A stretch of 64,000 nt of DNA, from contig RMBW01000003.1 in NCBI GenBank assembly GCA_004009845.1, positions 620,001 to 684,000 of the forward strand, read 5' to 3'. This document shows positions 35,908 through 48,827 of this stretch, one piece after another. The notes under the pieces are model-generated. The model did no database searches. It saw nothing but the letters and a program-made list of their open reading frames with translations, and was not told the DNA's origin. Source of the DNA: Davidsoniella eucalypti (taxonomy: Eukaryota > Ascomycota > Sordariomycetes > Microascales > Ceratocystidaceae). A program made the translations under genes and the position numbers. The stretch's first letter is position 1; each line of letters begins with the position of its first letter.

Positions 35908-36511
35908 TTAGTCTTCCTCCATGTTGTTGGACTCGAAGTCCTCGTCATCCTCCTCGTCGTCCTCATCGGCGGGGTTCTCAGCGGCAGCCTTGGCAAAGTC
36001 AATGACCTTGCCACGGGTGCGGCGACCACCAGCAATAATGTTGCTAGGGTCAATCTCCTCCAGGCCGTCGTCCTCCTCCATAGCATCTATCGAGCGCAAA
36101 TATGTGGTTAGCATTGATATTCAGAGTATGTGGTGATGTGTCGAGATGGTGGGGTAGCTTCGGATGATTGCTAAGCAGTAGACATGTGTCGGACGGTATA
36201 AAATTTGGCATGGTGGCTATATTAGAATAACGTACTTGGGTCAACGGCCTACGCGCAAAAAGATTAAGAAGCAATGTTAGTTTATGGTTGTCCGCACATA
36301 TATCAGGTCATGAGATCCCCGCAGGGAGAGGGAGAAAGTATGCTCTTACCTCTTCTTCCTCTTCTTCAGCATCATCATCTTCTTCTTCGTCCTCGTCCAT
36401 GGAGACGTCCATGGTGTCGCTGACAGCCTTGCCCTTGCCCTTGCCCTGGTCTTGGTACTGGGCGCCTTCGGCCTGGGCATTGCCAGTGGGAACAGTCGAG
36501 CCGTTATCCAT
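35908..36511 (-). CDS. CHZ1: Histone H2A.Z-H2B chaperone Chz1
   Basis: Three exons: 36350-36511, a 13-nt microexon 36236-36248, and 35908-36086, with introns of 101 and 149 nt. Product 117 residues. The CHZ motif is clear in the last exon (IIAGGRRTRGKVIDFAKA), flanked by acidic tracts, as in Chz1, which carries Htz1-H2B dimers for deposition by SWR1. The splice model rests on exon 1 ending in Glu codons at GTAAGA, the microexon GCCGTTGACCCAA flanked by AG and GTACGT, and exon 3 opening at an AG before ATGCTATGG; the joined reading EEAVDPNAMEEDDGLEEIDP is continuous. Reading straight through exon 1 into the intron gives a hydrophobic tail and a premature stop. Confidence 0.85.
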
Positions 36512-36707
36512 TGTGAAGTTTGGGTTGTTTATGTTGGTGGTGGTAGTTGACAGGAAGGCGGTAAATGACCTGTAAGGTTGGTGGAAGCGACAAGACCGAA
36601 AATTGAGGAGGAAAAAGTCAAAAGGCAGGCAAAATCCAGGTGTCGTGTGTTTAATCTTGGGATGGATTAAGATAACGTGATGAAGCCTCGTCGATAACGA
36701 TGAGAGG

Positions 36708-36734
<27 letters not shown>
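36708..36734 (+). repeat. Poly(A) run
   Basis: 27 consecutive A bases upstream of CHZ1, which reads as a poly-T promoter tract on its own strand. No target duplication was seen. Confidence 0.9.
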
Positions 36735-36739
<5 letters not shown>

Positions 36740-38172
36740 GAGGGAACGACGACTAGGCTTGCAAACAAGGGAAACGATGCAAACAGCAGCTACTCAGAAA
36801 AAGGGTTCAGGGTCCGTCGCCGTAACACAAAGACAAAGTAAGCCAGGTCTTGTTCTTTCGGCTTCTATCCCTCACCATGAAAAGCTAAAGGCAACTATGG
36901 CTTCTTGAATACTAAAAGGCCGCTTGGTTTTCTTAGTATTATTCCAAGTACAAGAGACAATGTTAACATAAACAGCCTCTAGTTTGTCCCCAAACCCGCG
37001 GTCTATCCTTTGTTTACATCCGCCTTTTGTCGCCCCATCTTTTTCATTCCCTGATCAAGTATGCGCTACGTTGAAAGTCTTGATTCCCTAAACAAAACCG
37101 CGTTCGTAGTGGCAAAGCATTTCTAGGAGGTTCGACTTTAGTAGTCTAGTCGACCAAACTGATGATTCAACATTCCAGGGCTTCGTACCTACCTACCTTG
37201 GACGTCTACTAATGGATAGTAAGTGATTCTCAGATTTGTATAAAATTTTAGGTTCCTAAATTTACAGAAACTGGATAGGGTATGCATATAGGGTATACAT
37301 ATCATATTGCTATCAGGGTACATACATAGTACAATGCTGACATAGTTTTATTTTATTTTTCTAATTCAATTGGAAATGGAGCTTACACAGCCTTGACATA
37401 GTAAAATGGACTTTGTTCCTGATCTGTTTAAAGCTTAATCGAAGAATCACTATGATCATCATGCTAATGATACCTGACGACAATCTAATAGACTGAGGAG
37501 CAAAAGAAAAAACAGCATAGAATCGAAAACGCATAGACATTTTGATTTGCCGTTGGATACCCCAACCGAATAAGGGACAAGGCACTGCTCGATGAAGTTA
37601 TTTAAGCGGCATGACCCAAGGTGAAACAGTTGACGAGACGGATCCGATCCGATGAGGCAGATAGATCCCCAAATCTAGACCAGCAAGGCCACAAGGGACC
37701 CTAACAACCAACTATGAACTATATGTAGTTGTAGCTGGCCCAAAAGGGTGATTACTAAGAGTTTATAGCACAAACAATCAACCAGGAACCGGTTCAAGAA
37801 GCAGTGCGACTAATAAAGTCATGAAGTTGTGTAGCAGCCGAAGGAGAAACTCTATCGGGAAAGTCTGAGAAACTGGCTCGAGCCAACAAAAGTCAATAGT
37901 AGATCTCACCTTCACCTCTCATTAGATACTGACCTTGGATGAGGCAAGCTGGGCGATCGGCTGGGCTTGAAGCCGCATGAACGGAGTCTGCACATATATA
38001 AGCATGTATGTATGTAAGAATAGAGTGTATAGAATCGAAACTTGTATGACTATCTGATCTTACTGGATGAGCATGCATAGACAATTCGTCAAGTGGGCGG
38101 TGCCCAGCATTTTCTTTCCCCTGGATATTCTCGAGAAGCGTTTGCAATTGAAGCGAGGTAGAAGCCCGTGTA

Positions 38173-38190
38173 CTCTCTCTCTCTCTCTCT
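38173..38190 (+). repeat. (CT)n microsatellite
   Basis: Nine CT units. Confidence 0.9.
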
Positions 38191-40138
38191 TGATTTCTCT
38201 CAATGGGACTCTGTATGAAAGTATCAAATAGAGCTTGGTTCTAGAGCTACTATTAGTGAGAAACATAGAGCCGAAGTTTTGTCTGTGGCCTTCCAAGTAG
38301 TTGCCTTTATTTATCTATTATTTTACGTCCAAGCAGTTGCTTTGAGAGTCTGTTTGGAAACTTCAAACCCCCTCTTTTTTAATTCGAGTTCTTTCTGTGT
38401 CCCGAATTTTGCAGTTTCCTTGACTTCCATGAGAACTTCTCTTTGTTTTTTTCTTGTCACGATCTTTTGTCTTTTTTTCCTCTTCTTATTTCTTCGCTCT
38501 TTTTATTTTCAGCTGCGCTGTCATTCTCTTCTTCTTTGTTTATTAAGTAGGAAATCTTCTATTAAAGGGAATCAAACAAGCTTGAGCTACGTAAACAGAT
38601 TGCCGTCGCATTTTTCTTCTTTCGTTCGTTTGTCCAGCGCTGGCGTCTCCGACCTTATTTTAACCGTCCTTCATTATCGCTTACATTAATTCCTAATTCT
38701 GAGCCATCTCACCGACCAAGGCGACATCTTATACGGCCTTTTTGTGTTCTTTTTGGCCTCGAAATATTCACTATTACAACTATATATGAGAAACCCGGCG
38801 TTTGCTTCCACCATCTATAGATTTTAAGCTTGGCTCCTCTTTAACCCGTCTGGGCCTATCGACGTGCTGGACGCCCACAGCTAATTCAGCCTACTCGATC
38901 CACACTACAAACAGCTCCACGGCTACTTTCGATATTGCGACCCTTCTTGACTCTTGACATCATACTCGGCGCTCGCCTCAGCCACGATCGGTCTGCTCGT
39001 TCCTTTTTTTTCCTACTTGGCGCCCCGCTAGTATATTCCGCTCATCCCCGACAATATCCTGCGTGTGACTTATGAATCTAGCTGTATAAAACACATCTAG
39101 ATCATATCACTCTCGACTTCCGTCTTCTTGGTCATCCTCCTGGGGGGCTTATCCTCTCTTTTCGGCCTATTCTGGATCTGCGTTGCCACTAAACTACTCA
39201 ATATCACTGCTCACGCTTACAAATAGTCATATACTGTGCACTTGTAGCAAGCGACAGTGTCGATATATGTAGTTACGGGCGCCGTCGTACTTTGGGCTCA
39301 CACTTCTTGCCTGCATTACGTCTACCAGGCTCTGGAAATCTATACTAGTCATCGTACCGTTGTAGTCTGGGGCTTTGCATTTCTTGGCTGCTGCTGTTCT
39401 GCCGTACGGCCCGTTATAAACAAGCCATAGATGGGATAGCAGATACTGGTCAGCACTGCTTTGCATAGTAGTGATACTGTGTACTGTGTACTGTGCGTCT
39501 GCCGTTGTCTGGTGCGCGGTGTTCATAGTGGTGTCGTTTCGTTTCTTGGCCTTTTCCTGTCTTTTCTTGTCTTGGAAGCGCCCCGGCCTCGTCTTGGCTG
39601 GCTGACTGGTTCAGCTCCCTTTGATCACTTTGGGAGAAGAGCATCTCTTTTTCGATCTTTATATCCCCTTCTTTGTTATCTGCTTTCTATAATACTGGAA
39701 CGGGCCTAGCCACCTTTTTTTTCGCTTTCACTTTCTTTCATCACCGTTCTTTATTGATAAGACGAACTACATGGTGCTGATCAATTTGGAATTTGAATTT
39801 CTTCACAGCGGAGTCTTCTCTCAAAGACGTCGTCGCAAGTACTCTCTGTGGTGCTTCTCGGAAACTTTACACTGTTTCGTTCGTAAATCCTCGGATTCTT
39901 ACCTAAGTCTACTCATCTGTGCAGATTATCGGCAAGAGTCCGTCTACCGGTTTACATCCCTATTTATCCTTTAAAAACGGCTTCTCATGATACGAACATA
40001 TCAAACCCGTACATAATTCATCGTTAGCATCCTTTCATGGGTCTGCAACTTATGTCTATTTAGTATATTATATATATACATATCCGCGGCGTATCTAATC
40101 TTTTATCACTTATTTCGCTCGCATCTTACATTTAAGTC

Positions 40139-42653
40139 ATGATCCCCACGGGAATCTTTAAGGCTGCACTGACTGGATTCGCATTACTGCAATCAATAGT
40201 TTCAGGTAAGCCACTCACTATACCTTGCCGCTTTATATACATGTAGATATAATGAAAGAAAGACAGAATAATCTCATACTAACACAAAACTAGCACATTC
40301 GGTCGAACGAAACCCTATCCGAGATGTCCACTTTATCGAAGACCCCGTGATCGGAACACCATCACGGCGAGTTCATGCCTTTTCCCACTTCGATCTTAAA
40401 TTCACTGTCCACGGCAGAAAAGTGCGTCTTGCACTTGAGCCAAACCACGACATTCTACGCGATACACTCCACGTTACGCGACTTGACGATCAAGGGAGAG
40501 TGGCCGATGTTGAGTCTATCGACCGTACGGACTTCAAAGTTTTCAAAGGCTCGGCCTTTATCCAGCACGATGGACTATCGTGGACGCAGGCAGGTTGGGC
40601 CCGAATTACATTCCACCGTGATGGAAAGAGTCCATTATTCGAGGGTGTCTTCCGTGTTGATGGTGACCATCACCATATCCATAGTTTAAAAGACTACGAA
40701 CGCACAAAGCACGACATGGACCCCGAAGTAGATGCTCCCGGACAAGACCCACGAGACGTCATGGTTCTCTGGAAGGACTCTAGCATCATTCCGGATGTTT
40801 GGAGTGAAGAGCTTAAACGAGAACTACCCCCTAACGGCTGTGAGGCTGACTCGCTACGACTGAATACTCGTTTCGACCCGTTAAAGCCTCGTGATGACAT
40901 CGACAACGGACAAGGGGTTGATGAGCTCCAAGACTTCTCCGTGTTTTCTCTATTTGGCCGTCAGATCGATAGCAGTCAAACTGGAGATAATGGGGCTGGC
41001 GTCAACCTAGTCAATTCAATTGGCTCAACATCTGGTTGCTTTTCCAGCAGGCGCGTGGCTTTGATTGGCATCGCCACGGACTGTACCTACCAGCAAGACT
41101 TTGATAGCGAATCGGACATGCGTGCCAATGTCGTCAAGCAGATAAATTCGGCTTCTGCCGTTTACGAGAGCACATTCAACATCAGTCTTGGTATCCAGAA
41201 CCTCACTGTTACTGGCAGCGACTGCCCAATAACCACGAATCCATCAGCACCATGGAATGTTGCGTGTAGCTCGGGCGTGACCATCACCGATAGACTCAAC
41301 CTGTTTTCAACTTGGCGCGGCCAATACAATGACACCAATGCGTTTTGGACGCTGCTGAGCAAATGCAACACTGGCTCTGCGGTTGGTCTTGCGTGGCTGG
41401 GACAGGTTTGCGTCTCAGGTTCCTCGGCAAATGGCGGCAGCAACGAGACCGTTTCGTCAGCAAACGTCGTGGTACGCACCAGTACAGAGTGGCAAGTGAT
41501 TGCCCACGAAGTCGGGCACACATTTGGTGCTGTACATGATTGCACATCCGATACATGTGCGCAAGGCCTAGACGATACTTCACAATGCTGCCCGCTGAGT
41601 TCTAGCACGTGCGATGCGGCTGGGAGGTATATCATGAACCCATCGACGGGATCTGGGATCACGGCCTTTTCGCCGTGTAGCATCGGCAACATCTGCTCGG
41701 CCATCGGTCGCTCGTCAGTCAGGACTAGTTGTTTGACAGACAACAAGAACGTGGCGACAATAACAGGCGCGCAATGTGGCAACGGAATCGTCGAGACTGG
41801 CGAGGATTGTGACTGTGGCGGCGAGTCTGGCTGTGGCAATAACGCTTGCTGCGACGCAACGACGTGCAAGTTCACGACAGATTCTCAGTGCGACCCCTCC
41901 AACGAAGACTGCTGTACCGCATCTTGCAAGCTCGCCTCCTCGGGCACAGTCTGTCGCGAGAGCACGGGCTCGTGTGATCCAGAAGAGGTGTGTAACGGTA
42001 CAGTGGCGTCTTGCCCAGCCAATCAGTTTACCGCCAACGGCAAATCATGCGGTACCGGCCTCAAGTGTGCCAGTGGACAATGTACATCACGTGACCAGCA
42101 ATGCAAATCGATGATCGGATCTAGCACGGCCTCTAGTAGTAACGACACGAATTCGTGCGGCTTCGAATCTAGTTGCCAGATGCAATGTTCATCCTCTAGC
42201 GTGGCCGGCGGTGCCTGTGTAGAGCTCTCACAGACATACCTAGACGGCACGCCATGCGGCTCTGGTGAATGCCGTAGCGGAATCTGCTCCAACCAGTCAA
42301 TCACCCGAGAGATCGGCAACTTTTTCCAACGTAACAAACACATCATCATCCCCGTAGTTGCTAGTGTCGGTGGTGTGATTGCACTGATGTTCCTGTGGTG
42401 TATGATCTCGTCCATCCGTCAGCGCCGTGCCCGTATGCGTCGTCGGAAACTTCGCGCGGCCCAGAAGCAGATGATGGGCTATAGATCTCGCAGCGGTGGT
42501 GGCAGTGGCAGTAGTGGACTTGTACCTTTGCATGTGCCGTCTACACTAGCGGCAATTCCAAGACCCTCTCGGGCTGCAAGCCGGGCGGATGGGAGGGGCA
42601 GAGGAGATGATCTGCCGCCGTATGTGCAGCCTACAGTACCACGATATGCTTAA
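40139..42653 (+). CDS. Fungal ADAM metalloprotease, type I membrane protein
   Basis: Two exons: 40139-40205 and 40294-42653. The 88-nt intron has GTAAGC and ACTAG. Product 808 residues. The first exon encodes most of a signal peptide (MIPTGIFKAALTGFALLQSIVSA). A prodomain follows, then a reprolysin catalytic domain with HEVGHTFGAVHD at 427-438 (three His ligands and Glu428) and a Met-turn YIMNPSTG. The disintegrin/Cys-rich region starts CGNGIVETGEDCDCG and has CDPEEVCNG. A transmembrane segment lies near 705-727 (IIIPVVASVGGVIALMFLW), followed by a basic cytoplasmic tail. The domain order is that of animal ADAM sheddases, and related proteins (ADM-A/ADM-B) are known in filamentous ascomycetes. 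Substrates are unknown; it likely acts at the cell surface or in the secretory path. Confidence 0.9.
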
Positions 42654-43137
42654 AAGAGAAGTTTGCTTTGTTAATGGCGTGTCAAACGGCAAGGCAAGCT
42701 TTGATGATTCTCATGTCTTTTACAAAGAGAGAGAGAGAAAGGGGCTTTTCCTTTCTTCTTTCTTGTGTTCTGAGCGTTTTACGACTTTTGATGACTGAAA
42801 TTGTGTTTATATCTTTATTATTCTTGTCTCTATATTAGGCTTCTTAAGCTACGTTGCATTTCATGGGGTTCGAAGGCGTTCATTTCTTCATATTCATAGC
42901 AAAATTATTTCTTACAAAATCACATATCAAATGCTTGATTTTGCATTTCATACATTATATATCTTTTCATGTTGAGAAATTACATACGTGAAACCAATAT
43001 CATAACATGCGTTCGTCTGTGACCAAGACAACCCTCACAACAAACTAAAAAAAGGATAGAACAAAGAGACAAAGGAAATCAAACAAACTATTATAGGAAC
43101 GTAAATGTCCATGCCAATGGTAGCAGCCAATGATCCA
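42654..43137. other. Convergent 3' spacer
   Basis: AT-rich 3' flanks of the ADAM gene and the following minus-strand gene; nothing else seen. Confidence 0.6.
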
Positions 43138-44844
43138 TTATTTGGGTATAGCGCCATGGAACCCAGCTGCTATTCTAGTGAAATAAAGCCGAGTGCTGGC
43201 CAAGCTCTAGATTGAAGAATTTCGGGGTCAGTACTCAAAGCAGGGTATGATAGATAAGAAAACAACGAAGAGAAGAAGACGTACATCGTGGCGGCTTTCG
43301 GCATAGAAAAGCAGTAGTTCGTGATCTTGCAGAACATGATCAGCAAGACTTCTTTGGTCCATTTCATGTCTCCATCTAACGAGAGAGAAAAGAAAGCTTG
43401 AGTTAGTTACACTTTACAAATACATAGGATAGGATATAAGAATAGATCCAAAGACTCACTTTCCAGAAAATTCTTCCTTGGCATATGGCATGATGTCTTC
43501 TTCGTCGCTCGAGTCCTCCGCATCATATCCGCGTGATTGTAGCTTGCGCTCCTTGTCACGATCTGTCTCTGTTACCTGGACACCACCGGCAGCTGAAGAA
43601 GATCCGGAACCAGGGTTATTGACGTTATTGTTGTTGTTGTTGTTGGCATTATTATTGCCATTGCCGTTGTTACTATTGGCATATGAAGCTGTCGAGGGGA
43701 CCAATGAGGGTGTTGACAAGTTAGCTCCGAGCGGATCTCCGCCGGAAATCGCAGGGCCACCGTTATGACCACTGCCGCTGCCATTGCTGCTGTTACCAGC
43801 TTCGTTGGCTCCGTCTTCAGTCATGCTGAAGCGACGCTTGCGTGTGGAGCGGCGGGAAGAAGATGCGTTTCGCGCCTCTTCACGAATCGAAGCAGAGACG
43901 GAGGACGACGGGATGTGGTGTCCTTTGTGGAACTGCAAAGCTGCAGAAAGAGCGGAGGCGGTGTCTAGAGTCCGAGCCGGGTTCGGGGCCGGGTTCGGGG
44001 CCGGGACAGTTGCCAAGTCCGGTAATGTTGTGGGGCGAGACGAGGAAAAGAGTCTCGCAGCCTGCGTGTTCGGGGACAACAGGCGGCTTTGGGGCGCGGT
44101 TGGATGGGGACCTCTAGACTGGTGGGGATGAGAAGATAGGATCGACTGCTGTCGCTGGATCAGAGATGAGGAAGCAGAAGAAGAAGAGTTAGATCCGGAA
44201 AGATGAGACTGAGGCTGGTAAGGTGATTCAAATGAAAAGATTGAAGGGATGGAAGAAGACGATGAAGATGTCGGTTGTTGTTGACGTTGCTGCAGCAGTT
44301 GCAGTTGCTGTCGGTGAAATTGACTGAAGGATGGAGCAGTAGATGGAGGTAGCAATTGCAGTTGATGATGTTGATTCTCTGCTGTTGTTGCCAATCGAGT
44401 TTGGTTGTGTCCAGGTGCTGGGGTAGTTGCGACAACTGAGCCCTGTCCCTGCTGAAAAAGGGATGTAGTTGTGGCCTGGGGCGAATTAAGTAGCGGAAAG
44501 ATTGACGACGATGACGACGAGGGACCACCACTAGATGGAGCTCTAGAAGCGCCAGAAGAACGAGGAAATGAAGAATCGGGTCCTGTCTGTGTTGTCACAG
44601 CCGCGGCCGATGATCTAGTATTTGAGCTACTCGGAAGCCCGGCTAAATTCAAGCGCGGCGATTCGGACTGGGGATGGAGAAGGTGGTTCAGGTTGGCACT
44701 CGAGGTGGGTTGTTGCCGAATCTGGGCTTGCTCCTGGTAGGGTTGACAGTTGTTGCGACTTCCGTCCCATAATCCTGGCCTATTTGTGTTGTTTCTAACT
44801 CTGCCCGAGCTAGTCGAAATGTTTCTACCTCGATAGTTATTCAT
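43138..44844 (-). CDS. Low-complexity protein with conserved-looking C-terminus, function unknown
   Basis: Three exons: 43460-44844, 43285-43375 and 43138-43206. Introns of 84 and 78 nt have GTGAGT..GTTAG and GTACGT..TCTAG ends. Product 514 residues. The first ~320 residues are Ser/Gln/Pro-rich. A basic patch SSRRSTRKRRFSM is a likely nuclear localisation signal, and Asn/Gly/Ser tracts follow. The last ~75 residues look folded: YDAEDSSDEEDIMPYAKEEF, then WRHEMDQRSLADHVLQDHEL, LLFYAESRHDSLAST and RLYFTRIAAGF. That helical tail is split by both introns and is probably the conserved part. I do not recognise the family; a nuclear or chromatin role is only a guess from composition. Confidence 0.7.
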
Positions 44845-46808
44845 GTTTGCAAATGCTACTTTGTCTCGGCGTAGCCTGTTTTTGTTGGTCTTCTGTTCTT
44901 ATTTTTGCGTTCTTATTTAGTGGACTGACTTGTCTTGGGTGTAAATACGATATGAAAAGAGGCTAGTTTCTAGAATGGGACACCGAGAGTAACTTGAGAG
45001 AAAACCCGATGCGACGAGAAGAAGTGATATGGCGTGGTATCCGAATCGAATATAAGAAGGCTCTTTAGAGAAACGAGAAAGCAAGGCAAACCTGACAAAA
45101 CGAATGTCGGAGATTAGAAGTTGAGATAAACCGGCATAATATAATAGTTAATTATGCGGCCTCAAAGCTACAAGTCTAAGACGAATCGATCAGATTAAGC
45201 ACGGACATGGAGTTTTAGAAGCTATAGAAGCAGGCTATGGCAACTAGAGTAAGTGGTACGAACGACTGACCCCCAGTAGTAAGTAGTAATAGATAGAAAC
45301 AACAGTAGTACTCACAAAGGAGAAACAGAAACAATTCTAGCCAAAACCAGCGATGGGCAGAAAGATTTAACGGGCCAACTGACAACTCACAGGTTCGAGA
45401 CACAAACAGAGATAAATGGAGTGATGTGTTGACTACTCTGTTTTTCTGAGTGGTAACAATGGATCCAGAGTAGCAAAGGTGACGGTAGAATATACCCAAG
45501 TGTTGTACTGACGTGTTATGTATAAATGTATATATATATAGAACACATGTAAACGAGATTGACAGGTACCAGTTAGCGGCAAGCTATGGTTAAAAAGCCA
45601 AAATGAAAAATGAGGAGCAAAAGTACGGGTGGGAAAATAATTGTATGGCAAAAATAGAGTTGGGTAGAAGGGATGGTTGTCTATTTATACTATCGAGTCA
45701 AGGTGGCATAACGACAAGTAATAGGCAAATAAAAGACTAAGAGAGAGAGATAGAAAAACAGAGGAAGAAGAGAGAGAGGGAGAGAGAGAGAGAAAGAAAG
45801 AGAGAGAGAAAGAGAGTGAGCGCGAAAAGTTTGGGGCGGCTGAATGGCTGGCTGGCTGGCCGTTTGTGCAACATTTATTTATATGAAAAAAGTATGTATT
45901 TTATATCATATTATTCCAACAGAAGAAATGATAACAGGATAATCAGCCCGATATATTCCAGGAGCCGTCTGTGAATGGAATGGAATCATGAGAACAGCAA
46001 GAAAGGATAAAAACAAATAGAAGTAGAAAATATACAAGACATGTTATAATATACAAAGTCACATCACAATCAAAGCCCAACCAGCTTTACGCTAGGCCAA
46101 AACTATAATATCGAATGTATCTTTGTATGGTCTGGACTTGGGTAAAGGACTCGATGGAACATGGGGAGTACTTGACTATCTTGTCAGTTATCACAATTTT
46201 GAAAAGTTGAAAAAAAAAAAAGGATAGAAAAAAAACAGATACATGAATGTAATAATCACAAAATGCTACAAGTCATAAAACGATACATCACCAACAGCCC
46301 GTCGTTTTTTTTTCTTGGCTTACTCTTTTTTTCATGTAATAGAACCCTAGTGTAACCCTATTTGCCAAAAAAAAAAAGGAAAAGACCTTGTCCGTATGTA
46401 TAATGGAAAAGAACGAAGCAATATCACGGGTTGAGGCGTTATTAGACGGACGAATAAAATTAAAACAAGAAAAAGTAAAGAAAAGAGATAAACACAGAGG
46501 TTGAAAATCCCGTACAGTACAGGTGCATAAGCAGGTCTGCGTTCTTTGCCAATAGTGGTAATTGGTAGCGAGTTGTGGCGTACTTTTTGGGCACCGTGAG
46601 GGGAAGGCAAAACGTTTAGAAGAGAGTGTATGTGGAATAGAGAGGAAGGGAAGACGGGAGAGACAAAGTGAGAAAGGGAAGAAGGAAAAGAGTGCAGGGA
46701 AAGAGATAGTGTGGATTTGCATAATTGTAGTATGGATACAAAGAAAAGAATATATTCAGGTATTATGTTAATCATTTTGTCTATCGTATCGTCTTTCCAC
46801 TAGACAGT
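44845..46808. other. Promoter spacer with GA-rich tract
   Basis: 5' side of the low-complexity gene and 3' side of TRP2. It includes a GA microsatellite block and several A-runs. Minus-strand frames at 46.3-46.8 kb are T-rich and look non-coding. Confidence 0.55.
45740..45818 (+). repeat. (GA)n-rich tract
   Basis: Interrupted GA/GAAA repeats over about 80 bases. Confidence 0.9.
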
Positions 46809-48466
46809 CTACAAACTGTTTTGCTGCTCGTAGTAAATCTCCTCGGCTGAAGTCACGCACTGTGTGTTGGCAGCCAACTTGTTGATAGTCTCCACCCACT
46901 CCTCGTACTCGTCAGAATCAAAGACAATGCCGCCACCAGCCTGTAGATATGCCACGTCGTCCTTGACTAGCATAGTGCGCAAAGCAATACATGTGTCCAT
47001 GGCGCCCTCGATCAGCTCGCCGTCAGCCGTCACACCTCCGTATCCAAAGTATCCGACCGCACCAGCGTAGATACCACGCTTCTCCTTCTCTAACTCAGCA
47101 ATCAATTCCATGGCACGAACCTTGGGAGCACCGGACACGGTGCCGGCGGGGAAGATGGAGCGGAAGGCGTCGAAGCGAGTCTGGCCGGGACGTAACACAC
47201 CCGATACCTGCGATACTAGGTGCTGTACATGACTAAACTTCTGCACAACCATGAGGTGGTCGACACGCACGGTGAAAGGATCGGCGACGCGGTTGACGTC
47301 ATTGCGCGCTAGGTCGACCAACATGACGTGCTCGGCACGGTCTTTGAGCGACGCACGCAGCGTTGCCGCAAGCGCCTCATCTTCAGCTGGCGTTTTGCCG
47401 CGCTTGACTGTACCGGCGATCGGATGAGTGATGATACGGCCAGCTTCGCTCTTAACCAGTAGCTCGGGTGAGGCGCCGACAATGTGGAACGAGCCACAGT
47501 CAATGTAGAATAGATACGGAGATGGGTTGACGGTGCGTAGGTGGCGGTAGATGTTGAAAGGGTGTAGCTTGGTCGGCCGCGCAAAGCGTTGCGATGGCAC
47601 TGCCTGGATGATATCGCCGCAACGGATGTGCTTTTTGAGTGTGGTCACGTGGGCCTCGTAGCCGGGCCGACCAATGTTGGACGTGTACTCGCCGCCTAGA
47701 GTAACGGGAGCCTGAACTGGCATCGGCGTGTCGGGAGAGTTGAGTACGGCGATAAGATCGGCCAGTATTGCCGAGGCCTTAGCATAGGCGGCGTCCAGAT
47801 CGGCGTCGGTTTGTGTAGTGGCTGCATCGACGTGAATATAGGTGATCACCTTAACGACACCGTAAAAGCGGTCAAAGGCTACCATGGTGTCGAACAGCAT
47901 GAACAGCGACTCGGGGATTTGTAGGACATCCTTCATGTCACGCGCCGTCTTCGGCTCGAAGTACCGCACGCAATCGTAGCCCACATAGCCCACTGCGCCT
48001 CCAGTCATAGGAGGTAGTGTCAAGCCCGGCACGGACGCCACCACATACTTGCCCAGCTCGGCCTCCAGCGCCGGCAGCGGGTCAGTGGCACCGCCCCATC
48101 CAGGCCCCGTGGCCATGGTCTTACGCGGACCAGCGCCGACGAAGCTGTACCGGCCGATCTGCTCCGTAGCCGCACTCTCCAGCAGGAAAGAGTATGCCGA
48201 GTCACCCGCGTGCTTCGAAATCTTGAGATAGGCTGCCGAAGGCGTCAACATGTCCGAAGGAATCTCACGGAAGAGAGGGATTAGGTTCGGCCGCGGCCCG
48301 GACGCGGGCGGGTTGCGCACGATGTCGCGCACCGTGTCGAGTGACGGCACAACGGCTCTCTATGTAGCAAGAATTGGTGTTAGTATCGCATGATCGGCAG
48401 CCAAAGAAGAGGAGGTAAAGCTAGGATACTAGTGTCTATCGGCTTATTACTTACCGGTCTGGACAT
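46809..48466 (-). CDS. TRP2: Anthranilate synthase component I
   Basis: Two exons: 48455-48466 (12 nt, MSRP) and 46809-48359. The 95-nt intron has GTAAGT, a CTAAC-type branch and CATAG. Product 520 residues, near yeast Trp2 (507). It converts chorismate to anthranilate, the first step of tryptophan synthesis, using ammonia from a glutaminase partner encoded elsewhere. YSFLLESA with RYSFVG at the N-terminus is the tryptophan-binding feedback element. The chorismate-binding core follows: GGAVGYVGYDC, IIQAVPSQRF, ITHPIAGTVKRGK, VDLARNDVNRVA, VSGAPKVRAMELI, AGAVGYFGYGG and LQAGGGIVFDSD. The start codon is in the tiny first exon; starting in exon 2 would need a non-ATG codon. Gcn4/CPC1 boxes lie upstream. 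Confidence 0.94.
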
Positions 48467-48526
48467 GTTGTCGTATTGTGTCTGGGTTGTTCTCTTGAAT
48501 GTTTTATTGAGAAAGGCCTGCGTCGC

Positions 48527-48532
48527 TGACTC
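48527..48532 (+). promoter_or_regulatory. Gcn4/CPC1-type half box TGACTC
   Basis: TGACTC about 60 bases upstream of the TRP2 ATG, inside the palindrome GACTCGAGTC. Gcn4/CPC1 activates amino-acid genes through TGACTC(A). It may lie in the leader rather than the promoter. Confidence 0.4.
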
Positions 48533-48820
48533 GAGTCTTATTCGTCGAGTTCCACGAGCCTCTCTCTTCGTATAAATAGTCAAGTCTATCAGCCTGTCAC
48601 TTTATCAGTCCAATTGCTGTATTGGGGATTATCTGGGCTCTGATATCTGATATGTCACAAGCACGAAGATAATTGCAAAGCTATCTGGCAATTACAAAAA
48701 ATGATCGTCACCTTCTTTCTCTTTCTCTTTGCTTGGACACCAACCAAAAATTCATCGAGGAGAGCGTACGATTTACGATTCTACACGCAAAATAAGACAT
48801 TATGATTGGCCAGCTTTCTG

Positions 48821-48827
48821 TGACTCA
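48821..48827 (+). promoter_or_regulatory. Gcn4/CPC1 consensus TGACTCA
   Basis: A perfect TGACTCA 355 bases upstream of the TRP2 ATG, at a normal distance for general amino-acid control of a TRP gene. Confidence 0.5.

Larger units (their letters stand above)
36512..40138. other. Divergent spacer between CHZ1 and the ADAM gene
   Basis: 3.6 kb without a supported gene. It has a 27-base A run at 36708-36734, a (CT)n run at 38173-38190 and T-rich leader-like sequence from 38.3 to 40.1 kb. Short frames here are T-rich and unlike proteins. Confidence 0.55.

Noticed and set aside
38279..38689. 136-codon plus-strand frame
   Set aside because: Composition is Phe/Leu/Ser from T-rich leader DNA, with no domain or splice support.
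43456..44844. Reading the low-complexity gene as a single exon
   Set aside because: The last codons run into a GTGAGT donor, and splicing restores a longer protein-like tail.
46288..46775. Overlapping minus-strand frames of 142 and 144 codons next to TRP2
   Set aside because: Two frames of Phe/Ser/Leu-rich composition from the same T-rich DNA; neither looks like a protein.
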